This document shows, one piece after another, positions 6,624 through 12,760 of a DNA stretch of 12,760 nucleotides (its first letter is position 1; each line of letters starts with the position of its first letter). A program made the position numbers and the translations under genes. Below the pieces are notes generated by a model. That model did no database searches. It worked only from the letters and a program-made list of their open reading frames with translations, and was not told where the DNA came from. This DNA is from Gammaproteobacteria bacterium (GTDB lineage: Bacteria; Pseudomonadota; Gammaproteobacteria; Arenicellales; Arenicellaceae): contig JAUHZM010000061.1 of the NCBI GenBank assembly GCA_030426005.1, forward strand, positions 1 through 12,760, read 5' to 3'.

Positions 6624-7642
6624 TAGGCAACCTCGTTAGTGGCTGAAACATAAGCCTGTTTAGCTGCTTTCGCGCGGCCATCATCGATCGCGGCTTGCGC
6701 CATTTCAACCCCAGATTTAAGTGAGTCCGCTAGACCAGAAACATAGATTCCTGCGCCTGCGTTGAGCACGACAATATCGCGCGCTGGTGACTTTTCACCA
6801 TCCAATACCGCGTCGATCAGCGCCAAAGATTCGGCTGGATTCGCCACCACAATGCTCTCAACCGGCGCCGCGTTTAAACCAAAATCAGCGGGTTGTACTG
6901 TGTATGAGCTCAGCTTACCTGCGTTTAGTTCGGTAACTCGCGTTGGTGCACAAATGCTGATTTCATCCATTCCATCATCAGAATGCACTACCATGGCGTG
7001 TTCACTGCCAAGGTGCTGTAACACCTGGGCAATGGTCTCAGTCAGGGACGGAGCAAAAACACCAACCACCTGATGTTTGACCCCAGCAGGATTGGTTAAT
7101 GGCCCCAATACGTTAAAAATCGTGCGGACCGCCATTTCCTTGCGGGGACCAATGGCGTATTTCATCGCACTGTGGTGCATCGGCGCAAACATAAAACCGA
7201 CGCCGGCCTTCTCGACCACCCGAGCAACCTGCTCTGCCTGGAGATTCAAATTCGCACCGGCTTGTTCTAACAAATCGGCACTACCTGACTTACTCGACAC
7301 CGAGCGATTCCCATGTTTAGCCACACTCGCCCCTGCCCCGGCGGCCACGAACGAGGCAGCAGTGGACACGTTGAACGTACTGGTTCCGTCGCCACCCGTA
7401 CCGACTATATCGATCAAATTCGGCGCGGACACCTGCACATGGCTGGCCAAAGACGCCATCACCTCGGCCGCCGCCGTGATTTCGTCTACAGTCTCGCCTT
7501 TCATTCTCAGACCAATCAACAAACCGCCGATCTGTGCGTCAGTACACTCGCCGGTCATTATCTGCCGCATCACGTCCTGCATCTCAGCGCGGCTTAAAGC
7601 GTGGCCTTCGACAACTCGTTGAATCGCTTGTTGGATATTCAT
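6623..7642 (-). CDS. trpD: Anthranilate phosphoribosyltransferase
   Basis: This 339-residue enzyme transfers phosphoribose from PRPP to anthranilate (second committed step). The helical N-domain covers about 1-70. PRPP-binding GTGGDGTSTFNVST is at 81-94, KHGNRSVSSKSGSAD at 109-123, and the anthranilate-site segment GFMFAPMHHSAMKYAIGPRKEM at about 149-170. This is followed by RTIFNVLGPLTNP. All these are intact and in order, and the length is standard. The protein is separate from TrpG, unlike the fused enterobacterial TrpGD. The start follows a GGAAG site; the gene begins 32 bases after the trpG stop and overlaps trpC by one base. It contains no Trp residue. Confidence 0.97.
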   Translation of the reverse strand: MNIQQAIQRVVEGHALSRAEMQDVMRQIMTGECTDAQIGGLLIGLRMKGETVDEITAAAEVMASLASHVQVSAPNLIDIVGTGGDGTSTFNVSTAASFVAAGAGASVAKHGNRSVSSKSGSADLLEQAGANLNLQAEQVARVVEKAGVGFMFAPMHHSAMKYAIGPRKEMAVRTIFNVLGPLTNPAGVKHQVVGVFAPSLTETIAQVLQHLGSEHAMVVHSDDGMDEISICAPTRVTELNAGKLSSYTVQPADFGLNAAPVESIVVANPAESLALIDAVLDGEKSPARDIVVLNAGAGIYVSGLADSLKSGVEMAQAAIDDGRAKAAKQAYVSATNEVA

Positions 7643-7674
7643 AAGTCGGTGCTTCCGGTTGGTTGGCGCAATGG

Positions 7675-8238
7675 TTATTGCGTAAGAAAATTTTTCAGCA
7701 GCGCATGGCCGTGTTCGGTCAGAATAGACTCAGGGTGAAACTGTACGCCTTCCACCGCCAACTCTTTGTGCCGCAAGCCCATGATTTCACCATCGGCCGT
7801 CCAGGCGGTGATTTCTAAACAATCTGGCAACGAGTCGCGTTCCACCACCAAGGAGTGATAGCGAGTCACGGTATACGGGTTCGGTAGATCACGAAACACA
7901 CCAACATTGGTATGTTCAATCTCAGAAGTTTTACCATGCATAATACTTTTAGCATGGATGACCTTGCCACCAAAGGCCTGACCAATACTTTGATGCCCTA
8001 GGCACACACCGAATAACGGAATCTTACCGGCGAAATGTGCGATCGCCGCCAATGAAATGCCTGCCTGATCCGGTGTACAAGGCCCCGGAGAAATCATAAT
8101 CCGATCCGGATTCAGTGCTTCAATCTCAGCGACACTGATTTCGTCATTACGAAAGGTCTTTACTTCTTCGCCCAGCTCACCAAGGTACTGCACCAGGTTA
8201 TAGGTGAAGGAGTCATAGTTATCTATCATTACTAACAT
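7675..8238 (-). CDS. trpG: Anthranilate synthase glutamine amidotransferase subunit
   Basis: This 187-residue class I glutamine amidotransferase supplies ammonia to TrpE. It starts with MLVMIDNYDSFTYNLVQYLGELG, the standard TrpG/PabA N-terminus. The nucleophile Cys79 lies in GVCLGHQ, and the catalytic His168 and Glu170 lie in VQFHPESILTEHG. The oxyanion segment is ISPGPCTPDQAG (49-60). TrpG and PabA are very similar, and one copy may serve both anthranilate and p-aminobenzoate synthesis. Its place between trpE and trpD makes TrpG the primary role. AGGAG, formed partly by the trpE stop codon, sits 6 bases before the ATG. Confidence 0.96.
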   Translation of the reverse strand: MLVMIDNYDSFTYNLVQYLGELGEEVKTFRNDEISVAEIEALNPDRIMISPGPCTPDQAGISLAAIAHFAGKIPLFGVCLGHQSIGQAFGGKVIHAKSIMHGKTSEIEHTNVGVFRDLPNPYTVTRYHSLVVERDSLPDCLEITAWTADGEIMGLRHKELAVEGVQFHPESILTEHGHALLKNFLTQ

Positions 8239-8244
8239 CGCGCG

Positions 8245-8249
8245 CTCCT
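8245..8249 (-). promoter_or_regulatory. Shine-Dalgarno of trpG overlapping the trpE stop codon
   Basis: On the minus strand the trpE stop TAG continues into TAGGAG. AGGAG lies 6 bases before the trpG ATG at 8238. A ribosome ending on trpE would free this site, so trpE and trpG are probably translated in coupled, near-equal amounts, as needed for a two-subunit enzyme. Confidence 0.7.
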
Positions 8250-9837
8250 AGGAATTGCTGGTGTTGTTGAAGCCTAAGCCGGTATTGGCCATTTTGACCG
8301 CAGTTACCATGGCACGCGCCTTATTCAAGGTTTCTTCCCATTCACTGCGCGGCACTGAATCCGCCACAATGCCGGCGCCTGCCTGAATCGTAAGCACACC
8401 GTCTTTGATCACGGCGGTGCGAATCGCGATCGCGGTGTCCATATTCCCATGCCAGCCTAAATAGCCCACCGCGCCGGAATAAATACCACGCTTAATTGGC
8501 TCTAATTCGTGGATGATTTCCATGGCGCGAATCTTCGGTGCGCCGCTTACCGTACCGGCCGGGAAGGTCGCTTTGAGCACGTCGATGGCGTCGTAACCAG
8601 GCTTAATTTTGCCGTCCACATTGGACACGATGTGCATGACATGAGAATAGTGTTCGACCACCATTTTCTCAGTCAGTTGCACAGAACCCGTTTGCGCAAT
8701 CCGCCCTACATCATTGCGACCCAGATCAATAAGCATCAGATGCTCAGCCAATTCTTTCTCGTCACTCAAAAGATCGGCTTCGAGTTGCTGATCCAACTCA
8801 GTGGTTGCACCGCGACGACGCGTGCCTGCAATGGGGCGTACCGTGACGGTATTATCCGCCAAACGTACCAGAATCTCAGGCGATGACCCGACAATTTCAA
8901 AGCCGCCCATATCCATAAAGTACATATATGGCGAAGGGTTGATGGTGCGCAGCGCACGATACACATCGAATGAACGGCCCGCGTACGGGACCGACAGTCG
9001 CTGTGACAACACCACCTGCATGATGTCACCGTCGCGAATATAATCACGACATCGCTCCACGGCGGCCTCGAAGTCGGCCTGCGCGAAATGCACATCGTAG
9101 TGCTCTTCCTGTACCGGTGGTGCCAAGTGTTCAGCGCGTGGCGCCGCAAAGCTGGAAGCCAGTCCTTCCACACAGCGATCTAGGTGCGCTTGCGCGGCTT
9201 GATAGGCGTCTGGCTGTGACAAATCTGCCAACGTCACCATAAAGATACGACCAGACAAATTATCGAATACCAGGACATCCTGCGACACCATTAACATGAT
9301 GTCTGGGGTTTGTAAGTTATCCGTTTTGGAGGCTTGTTTGAGGCGTGGTTCGATATGACCAACAATGTCATACCCGAAGTAACCGACCAAGCCACCCAGC
9401 ATGTCCGGGGCGCCATCGACGCGCGCCACCCGATACTGCGCTTGTAATTCGCGCACCGCCGTCAACGGATTCTCTACCTCTCGACGCTCGACTTCTTGCC
9501 CAGCCACCTCGCAGGACAAGGTGTTTTGTTCAACCCGATAGATACGCTCACATGGCAGGCCAATAATGGAGTAGCGACCCCACTTGTCACCGCCTTGAAC
9601 GGATTCGAAAAGATAAGTATACGGTTTGGCAGCCAGCTTTAAATAGGTACTGACCGGCGTATCCAGATCAGCCAGCGTTTCTCGATAAAGCGGAAGATGT
9701 GTGTAACCTTCGGCGAGCAATTGCTCAGCGAGTTGTTGGTATTCAGCGTCGGAATTCGGTAAGGCGAAGACCGGTTCTGCAGCGGATTCGACCGCAGAAT
9801 AATCAGGCGATCTTGATGGACTCGGAGATATCGACAT
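8248..9837 (-). CDS. trpE: Anthranilate synthase component I
   Basis: This 529-residue chorismate-utilising enzyme makes anthranilate with TrpG. The N-terminal regulatory domain contains THLPLYRETLADLDTPVSTYLKLA (47-70) and LFES (76-79), which corresponds to the LLES tryptophan feedback-inhibition motif. The catalytic domain has INPSPYMYFMD, FEIVGSSPEILVR, RPIAGTRRRG, ELAEHLMLIDLGRNDVG, VEHYSHVMHIVS and TFPAGTVSGAPKIRAMEII, all intact. The first about 40 residues (MSISPSPSRSPDYS onward) are a Ser/Pro/Ala-rich extension not usual in the family. No purine-rich ribosome site precedes the ATG at 9837, but an in-frame TAA at 9850-9852 excludes an earlier start, and no closer Met exists. A Trp-rich leader ORF lies 93 bases upstream. 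Confidence 0.96.
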   Translation of the reverse strand: MSISPSPSRSPDYSAVESAAEPVFALPNSDAEYQQLAEQLLAEGYTHLPLYRETLADLDTPVSTYLKLAAKPYTYLFESVQGGDKWGRYSIIGLPCERIYRVEQNTLSCEVAGQEVERREVENPLTAVRELQAQYRVARVDGAPDMLGGLVGYFGYDIVGHIEPRLKQASKTDNLQTPDIMLMVSQDVLVFDNLSGRIFMVTLADLSQPDAYQAAQAHLDRCVEGLASSFAAPRAEHLAPPVQEEHYDVHFAQADFEAAVERCRDYIRDGDIMQVVLSQRLSVPYAGRSFDVYRALRTINPSPYMYFMDMGGFEIVGSSPEILVRLADNTVTVRPIAGTRRRGATTELDQQLEADLLSDEKELAEHLMLIDLGRNDVGRIAQTGSVQLTEKMVVEHYSHVMHIVSNVDGKIKPGYDAIDVLKATFPAGTVSGAPKIRAMEIIHELEPIKRGIYSGAVGYLGWHGNMDTAIAIRTAVIKDGVLTIQAGAGIVADSVPRSEWEETLNKARAMVTAVKMANTGLGFNNTSNS

Positions 9838-9877
9838 AGCAATAAACGTTTAATATGGGAGCGCAGTCATGACGACT

Positions 9878-9950
9878 ACAAAACAAACAATTGATGTGGT
9901 GAGCGCACACAGCGGCACGCGAGAGTATTTCTAGGCTCGCCAGCGTCGCC
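9878..9950 (-). promoter_or_regulatory. Candidate trp attenuator region (mutually exclusive RNA pairings plus U-rich tract)
   Basis: In the transcript, the Trp-codon segment 9950-9943 (GGCgACGC, one bulged G) can pair with GCGTGCC at 9920-9914; GAG (9938-9936) and CTC (9923-9921) can add to this stem. GTGcCGC (9918-9912) can instead pair with GCGctCAC (9906-9899), followed 8 bases later by a T-rich run (TTGTTTGTTTTG, 9890-9879). The two structures share bases, as attenuators require. The second stem is short and not followed directly by T's, so a classical terminator is not proven. All pairings were found by eye. Confidence 0.45.
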
Positions 9951-10002
9951 AAGACCATCGCGGTCGGCATAAATCAATAATGTTTGCTTGAGGATATTGC
10001 AT
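9931..10002 (-). CDS. trpL: Probable trp operon leader peptide with three clustered Trp codons
   Basis: A 23-codon ORF runs from ATG 10002-10000 to TAG 9933-9931, between a good promoter and trpE. Trp codons are at positions 16, 18 and 21 (peptide ending RPRWSWRRWRA), three in six codons at the very end. Trp is the rarest amino acid, so this clustering directly before trpE is the hallmark of a TrpL peptide whose ribosome stalls when charged tRNA-Trp is scarce. The predicted transcript starts about 26 bases before the ATG, like enteric trpL. The ATG lacks a clear Shine-Dalgarno. An in-frame TTG at 10014-10012, with GAAGAA six bases upstream, is an alternative start. The call rests on codon pattern and position, not on recognised homology. 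Confidence 0.75.
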   Translation of the reverse strand: MQYPQANIIDLCRPRWSWRRWRA

Positions 10003-10034
10003 AGTAATGAGCAACGAATTTTCTTCGTGCGCCA

Positions 10035-10063
10035 ATGATTGCCCGTCTATAAGCTCAGGTCAA
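10035..10063 (-). promoter_or_regulatory. Promoter of the trpLEGDC transcript
   Basis: On the minus strand TTGACC (10063-10058, 5 of 6 to the -35 consensus) is followed by exactly 17 bases and AATCAT (10040-10035, 4 of 6 to the -10). This predicts a start near 10028, just upstream of the leader ORF. It lies 11 bases after the rpe stop, so trp can be transcribed independently of rpe. No palindrome resembling the E. coli TrpR operator overlaps it. Confidence 0.6.
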
Positions 10064-10074
10064 GTGTTTCTGCG

Positions 10075-10752
10075 CTAGGAATTCGTCGCAGCCGCAATAT
10101 TGGTGCGCATTTCGCTAATCACCTGGCCGTAATCATCCGCATTAAAGATCGCTGAACCAGCCACAAAGGTGTCTGCGCCCAGCGCAGCCAATTCGCCGAT
10201 GTTATTAGCTTTTACACCACCGTCCACTTCGAGTCGAATCGCTCGGCCGCTGGCATCGATCATCGCGCGCGTATCGGCAATTTTCTGTTTCACATGCTCA
10301 ATGAAAGACTGACCGCCAAAACCCGGATTAACCGACATCAATAACACCATGTCGACTTTATCGATGACCCAGTCCAACACCGACAACGGCGTAGCAGGGT
10401 TTAATACCAGACCGGCCTGACAACCTTCATTTTTAATCAACTGTAGCGTGCGGTCTACATGGCGGCTGGCTTCTGGGTGAAAAGTGATCATTGATGCGCC
10501 GGCTTTGGCGAACTCGGGTACCAACTGGTCTACGGGCTCAACCATCAAGTGCACATCAATTGGTGCGGTCACACCGTGGTTACGCAGGGCCTGACACACC
10601 ATGGGGCCGATCGTCAGATTCGGTACATAGTGATTGTCCATGACGTCAAAATGTACCCAGTCGGCGCCCGCTGCCAACACGTTGTCCACTTCTTCGCCCA
10701 AGCGCGCGAAATCAGCAGATAAAATTGACGGGGCAATAAGATAATCGGTCAT
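10075..10752 (-). CDS. rpe: Ribulose-phosphate 3-epimerase
   Basis: This 225-residue (beta-alpha)8 barrel interconverts ribulose 5-phosphate and xylulose 5-phosphate in the pentose phosphate pathway. It is near-identical in pattern to E. coli Rpe: YLIAPSILSADFARLGEEV (4-22), HFDVMDNHYVPNLTIGP (34-50), APIDVHLMV (63-71), LLMSVNPGFGGQSF (137-150), RLEVDGGVK (173-181) and FVAGSAIF (196-203). Metal ligands His34, Asp36, His68 and Asp177 are all present. The ATG at 10752 is chosen because it gives the family N-terminus; the frame is open 14 codons further, but that part is not Rpe-like. In many proteobacteria gph separates rpe from trpE. Here trpL and trpE follow directly. Confidence 0.97.
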   Translation of the reverse strand: MTDYLIAPSILSADFARLGEEVDNVLAAGADWVHFDVMDNHYVPNLTIGPMVCQALRNHGVTAPIDVHLMVEPVDQLVPEFAKAGASMITFHPEASRHVDRTLQLIKNEGCQAGLVLNPATPLSVLDWVIDKVDMVLLMSVNPGFGGQSFIEHVKQKIADTRAMIDASGRAIRLEVDGGVKANNIGELAALGADTFVAGSAIFNADDYGQVISEMRTNIAAATNS

Positions 10753-10793
10753 GCTCAACTCTCTACACGGTCTGTGTGCTATCAAGGCGAGCA

Positions 10794-10799
10794 ATTATA
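10794..10799 (-). promoter_or_regulatory. Candidate -10 box for rpe
   Basis: A perfect TATAAT on the minus strand lies 41 bases before the rpe ATG, giving a leader of about 35 bases. The -35 position is poor (no TTGACA-like hexamer at 16-18 bases). The 103-bp gap to the upstream gene also holds a 6-bp stem (GCATTC/GAATGC) just after that gene's stop, without a T-run. Confidence 0.4.
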
Positions 10800-10855
10800 G
10801 CGAGCAGCAGCAACAATGGGTAGCGTCATAGCCGCATTCAAAGTACACGAATGCT

Positions 10856-12181
10856 TTATTGCAACAGTAAAAACAACGCGCCATTACCGCGCAGAATATT
10901 CAGCATCAATACTTCACGCCCCTCGATCGCCTTACGGAAAGAGTCGAGGTCTCGCACTGCTTTGCGATTGGCTGACACAATGATGTCGTTGGGTCGCACA
11001 CCGTGCTCCCAGGCCACACTGCCTTTGCGCACCTCACGGACTAAGACACCTTCTCCAGCACCCGTACTCACCTGTCGTGCGCCCATATTGTCCAGGGTCG
11101 CACCTTCGAGTTGATGATGAATCATGGTTCCGATCTTGGAAGCCCGCGTCGACGATTCCAGTACTGGGGCCAGCGTTAATCGCTCACCCTGACGCGCAAC
11201 GCCAAGCTCTAGCGCGTCGCCAGCAAATTGCTGTGCGACAACCGCGCGCAAATCATTGCCGCGATAAATTGGTTGGGTTCCAGCACTGAGAATCACATCC
11301 CCAACGACCAGTCCAGCATTAGCAGCAGACGAACCCGGTACCACGTCCGTTATCACCGCACCACCCGGCTGACGAATATCGAACGCTCGCGCCAGATCCG
11401 GCGTCATGTCCTGCACCTGAACTGCAAGAAATCCGCGTTGCGGTGTGCCGTATTTAACCAGCTGCTCTTTGACTCGAAGTGCGAGATTCACCGGGGTTGA
11501 AAACCCGATCCGTGAACTGCTGGCCGTTTGTGCTGATTTGGCTGTATTCAAACCAACCAAGCGACCGTTCAAGTCAACCAGCACACCGGAACCAATTGCC
11601 GCATCGCTTTGAATAAACTGCTGATGGGTCTGCAAACTGTTCGGTACGGCCAACGCACTGACCACGCCGGTCACCACCGTGTTCTGTTGCCCGAGCGGAT
11701 CGCCAATCGACACCACAAAATCACCAATCCGCATCGCACTGGAATCACCCAAGTCGATCGCCGTTAAGTCAACTGCATCAATCTTGAGTAGCGCCACATC
11801 AGATGCGAGATCACTGCCAACCACCACTGCGTCGACTTGACGACCATCATTAAGGACAACCGTGGCCTTGTTAATACCCCGCACCGAATGCTCATTGGTC
11901 AGAATAAGACCTTGTTCTGCATCCACCACCGCACCAATATGCGCCACATCGCGGGTCTTCTTGCGACGTTGATCGATAAACCGACGGAAAAACGGATCAT
12001 CAAAAGGATCACGACGTGCTTGTGCTCGAACCGGCACAACGATTCGCACTAGTGATGACTGCACCCGTTCAATCATCGGAGCCAGGGAGGGAAGTGGCTG
12101 CCCCTCAACGGCCAGCGGCAGCGCCGCATTGACAGTGAGTGAAACCAGCATACCCATCAACAGAGCAAACAGTGATTTCAT
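10856..12181 (-). CDS. DegQ/HtrA-family periplasmic serine-protease homologue with a shortened catalytic loop
   Basis: This 441-residue protein has the DegQ layout: Sec signal peptide (1-19, VNA cleavage), trypsin-like domain (about 35-235), PDZ1 (about 248-340) and PDZ2 (about 355-441). The segment QPLPSLAPMIERV (28-40) and the ending ILRGNGALFLLLQ match E. coli DegQ. His98 (LTNEHSV) and Asp128 (SDVALLKI) of the triad are present. The Ser loop is abnormal: DegQ-type DAAINPGNSGGALV is reduced to DAAIGSGVLV (193-202), about four residues short. Ser198 survives, but without the GNSGG motif that shapes the oxyanion hole. The usual GSG before the His strand is also changed (AHIGAVV), and GNPFG reads GDPLG. 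HtrA proteins degrade or chaperone misfolded envelope proteins; this one may be only a chaperone or scaffold. No frameshift or internal stop is seen. Confidence 0.9.
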   Translation of the reverse strand: MKSLFALLMGMLVSLTVNAALPLAVEGQPLPSLAPMIERVQSSLVRIVVPVRAQARRDPFDDPFFRRFIDQRRKKTRDVAHIGAVVDAEQGLILTNEHSVRGINKATVVLNDGRQVDAVVVGSDLASDVALLKIDAVDLTAIDLGDSSAMRIGDFVVSIGDPLGQQNTVVTGVVSALAVPNSLQTHQQFIQSDAAIGSGVLVDLNGRLVGLNTAKSAQTASSSRIGFSTPVNLALRVKEQLVKYGTPQRGFLAVQVQDMTPDLARAFDIRQPGGAVITDVVPGSSAANAGLVVGDVILSAGTQPIYRGNDLRAVVAQQFAGDALELGVARQGERLTLAPVLESSTRASKIGTMIHHQLEGATLDNMGARQVSTGAGEGVLVREVRKGSVAWEHGVRPNDIIVSANRKAVRDLDSFRKAIEGREVLMLNILRGNGALFLLLQ

Positions 12182-12244
12182 AAAATCTCTCTACACGTTG
12201 GCGACAAATGCACACTCTTCGGCATACTACTCATCGCGGTTGAA

Positions 12245-12760
12245 CTAACGTTTGGTATTCGCGATACCATTTGGCACGTGACCTGTCGGCACATGTTGCC
12301 GCGCTGAGTCACAATGGCCTTCCTGGTCATCGAAAAAAATATCTGCGCCAAACGTGCGCAGAAAATCGCCTTTCGGTAAGCCACCTAAAAATACCGCTTC
12401 ATCAATGCGGATATTCCAGGCGCGCAAGGTGCGAATCACACGCTCATGTGCTGGCGCTGATCGAGCTGTAATCAATGCCGTACGCAAAGGTGATTCATCC
12501 ACCGAAAATTCTGACTGAATACTGTGCAGCGCCGCCAACATATTTCGAAATGGCCCACCCGGTAACGGTCGCTTAGCGGATTGTACTTCGTGTCGGGAAA
12601 ACTCGACCAAACCTTTCTGTTTGTAAATCTGTTCTGCCTCATCCGAGAAAACCACCGCATCACCATCGAAGGCAATATTGAGTGTCTCGTTGTCTTGACC
12701 GGATTTACGTGCATTGGACGGCAACATGGTGGCGGCAGCAAACCCAGCTTCTAGGGTATT
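12245..12760 (-). CDS. 5'-nucleotidase (cN-I-like family), C-terminal part; N-terminus beyond window
   Basis: The minus strand is open from the window edge to a TAG at 12247-12245, giving 171 residues. The visible part reads NTLEAGFAATMLPSNARKSG, then LNIAFDGDAVVFSDEAEQI, a charged segment with PLPGGPF, then LRTALITARSAPAHERVIRTLRAW, DEAVFLGGLPKGDFLRTFGADIFFDDQEGHCDSA and a terminal GHVPNGIAN. This matches the bacterial 5'-nucleotidase family of about 300 residues with a HAD-like core (DGD, TAR and FDDQ elements), which dephosphorylates nucleoside monophosphates. An ATG at 12727 is internal, not the start, because family sequence continues upstream of it. It ends 63 bp before the DegQ-like gene on the same strand, and the two could be co-transcribed. 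Confidence 0.88.
   Translation of the reverse strand, partial: NTLEAGFAAATMLPSNARKSGQDNETLNIAFDGDAVVFSDEAEQIYKQKGLVEFSRHEVQSAKRPLPGGPFRNMLAALHSIQSEFSVDESPLRTALITARSAPAHERVIRTLRAWNIRIDEAVFLGGLPKGDFLRTFGADIFFDDQEGHCDSARQHVPTGHVPNGIANTKR

Noticed and set aside
7077..7622. 181-codon plus-strand ORF antisense to trpD
   Set aside because: It lies entirely opposite a trpD with every family motif intact. Its translation shows no domain and its codon use mirrors the antisense frame.
8766..9173. Out-of-frame 135-codon minus-strand ORF inside trpE
   Set aside because: It is a frame shadow of trpE, rich in Arg, Trp and Cys, with no family pattern.
9850..9870. Six-codon ORF (ATG 9870 to TAA 9850) just before trpE
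   Set aside because: It has no Shine-Dalgarno and no Trp codon. Short ATG-stop runs are common by chance; the 9931-10002 ORF is the convincing leader.
10753..10794. 14-residue N-terminal extension of Rpe
   Set aside because: Its residues do not match Rpe, the extension covers the likely leader and ribosome site, and the ATG at 10752 matches the family start.
10759..12197. Shared 11-mer CTCTCTACACG just upstream of both rpe (10759-10769) and the DegQ-like gene (12187-12197)
   Set aside because: Several repeated 11-mers are expected by chance in 12.7 kb. The match overlaps ordinary purine-rich ribosome-site DNA and shows no palindrome.
1..12760. CRISPR array, tRNA/rRNA, insertion sequence, prophage or attachment site
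   Set aside because: No regularly spaced repeats, cloverleaf-like or rRNA-like sequence, transposase or integrase motifs, or terminal repeats were seen on either strand.

Overview
The window (about 50% G+C by eye, ordinary bacterial start and stop signals) looks like chromosomal core DNA of a gammaproteobacterium, possibly marine. This rests on a YhfA-type OsmC protein beside trpC, a DegQ-like protein, a DUF5924/DUF2914-type membrane protein, and a very E. coli-like Rpe. The order or genus cannot be read from the sequence. No tRNA, rRNA, IS element, phage gene or CRISPR array is visible, and no stretch over 300 bases lacks a gene.

Positions 1-4961 are a mixed accessory-looking part. They hold the N-terminal part of a membrane protein (minus), a small secreted protein (plus), a 7-TM DUF5924/DUF2914-type protein (minus), an SDR oxidoreductase (minus) with a divergent LysR regulator (plus), a SAM methyltransferase (minus), and a 72-residue conserved protein (plus). 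An 11-bp perfect hairpin separates the first convergent pair. The LysR promoter, a T-N11-A palindrome and the LysR start codon are packed together so tightly that the mRNA may be leaderless.

Positions 4958-10752 (minus) are rpe, a trp leader, trpE, trpG, trpD, trpC, then yhfA-like osmC and a VOC protein. The trp genes take chorismate to indole-3-glycerol phosphate; trpB and trpA must lie elsewhere. Genes are tightly spaced (TAATG overlaps at trpD/trpC and osmC/VOC, an SD inside the trpE stop for trpG, and 47 bp with no hairpin between trpC and osmC). The whole block could be one transcript from a promoter just after rpe. Between that promoter and trpE lies an unmarked 23-codon ORF with three clustered Trp codons, read here as a trpL attenuation leader. 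It is the clearest unannotated element found.

Positions 10856-12760 (minus) are a DegQ/HtrA-family periplasmic protein and the C-terminal part of a 5'-nucleotidase cut by the window edge. The DegQ homologue keeps the catalytic His and Asp, but the loop carrying the catalytic Ser is about four residues short and lacks the GNSGG motif. It may therefore be a pseudoprotease or chaperone.
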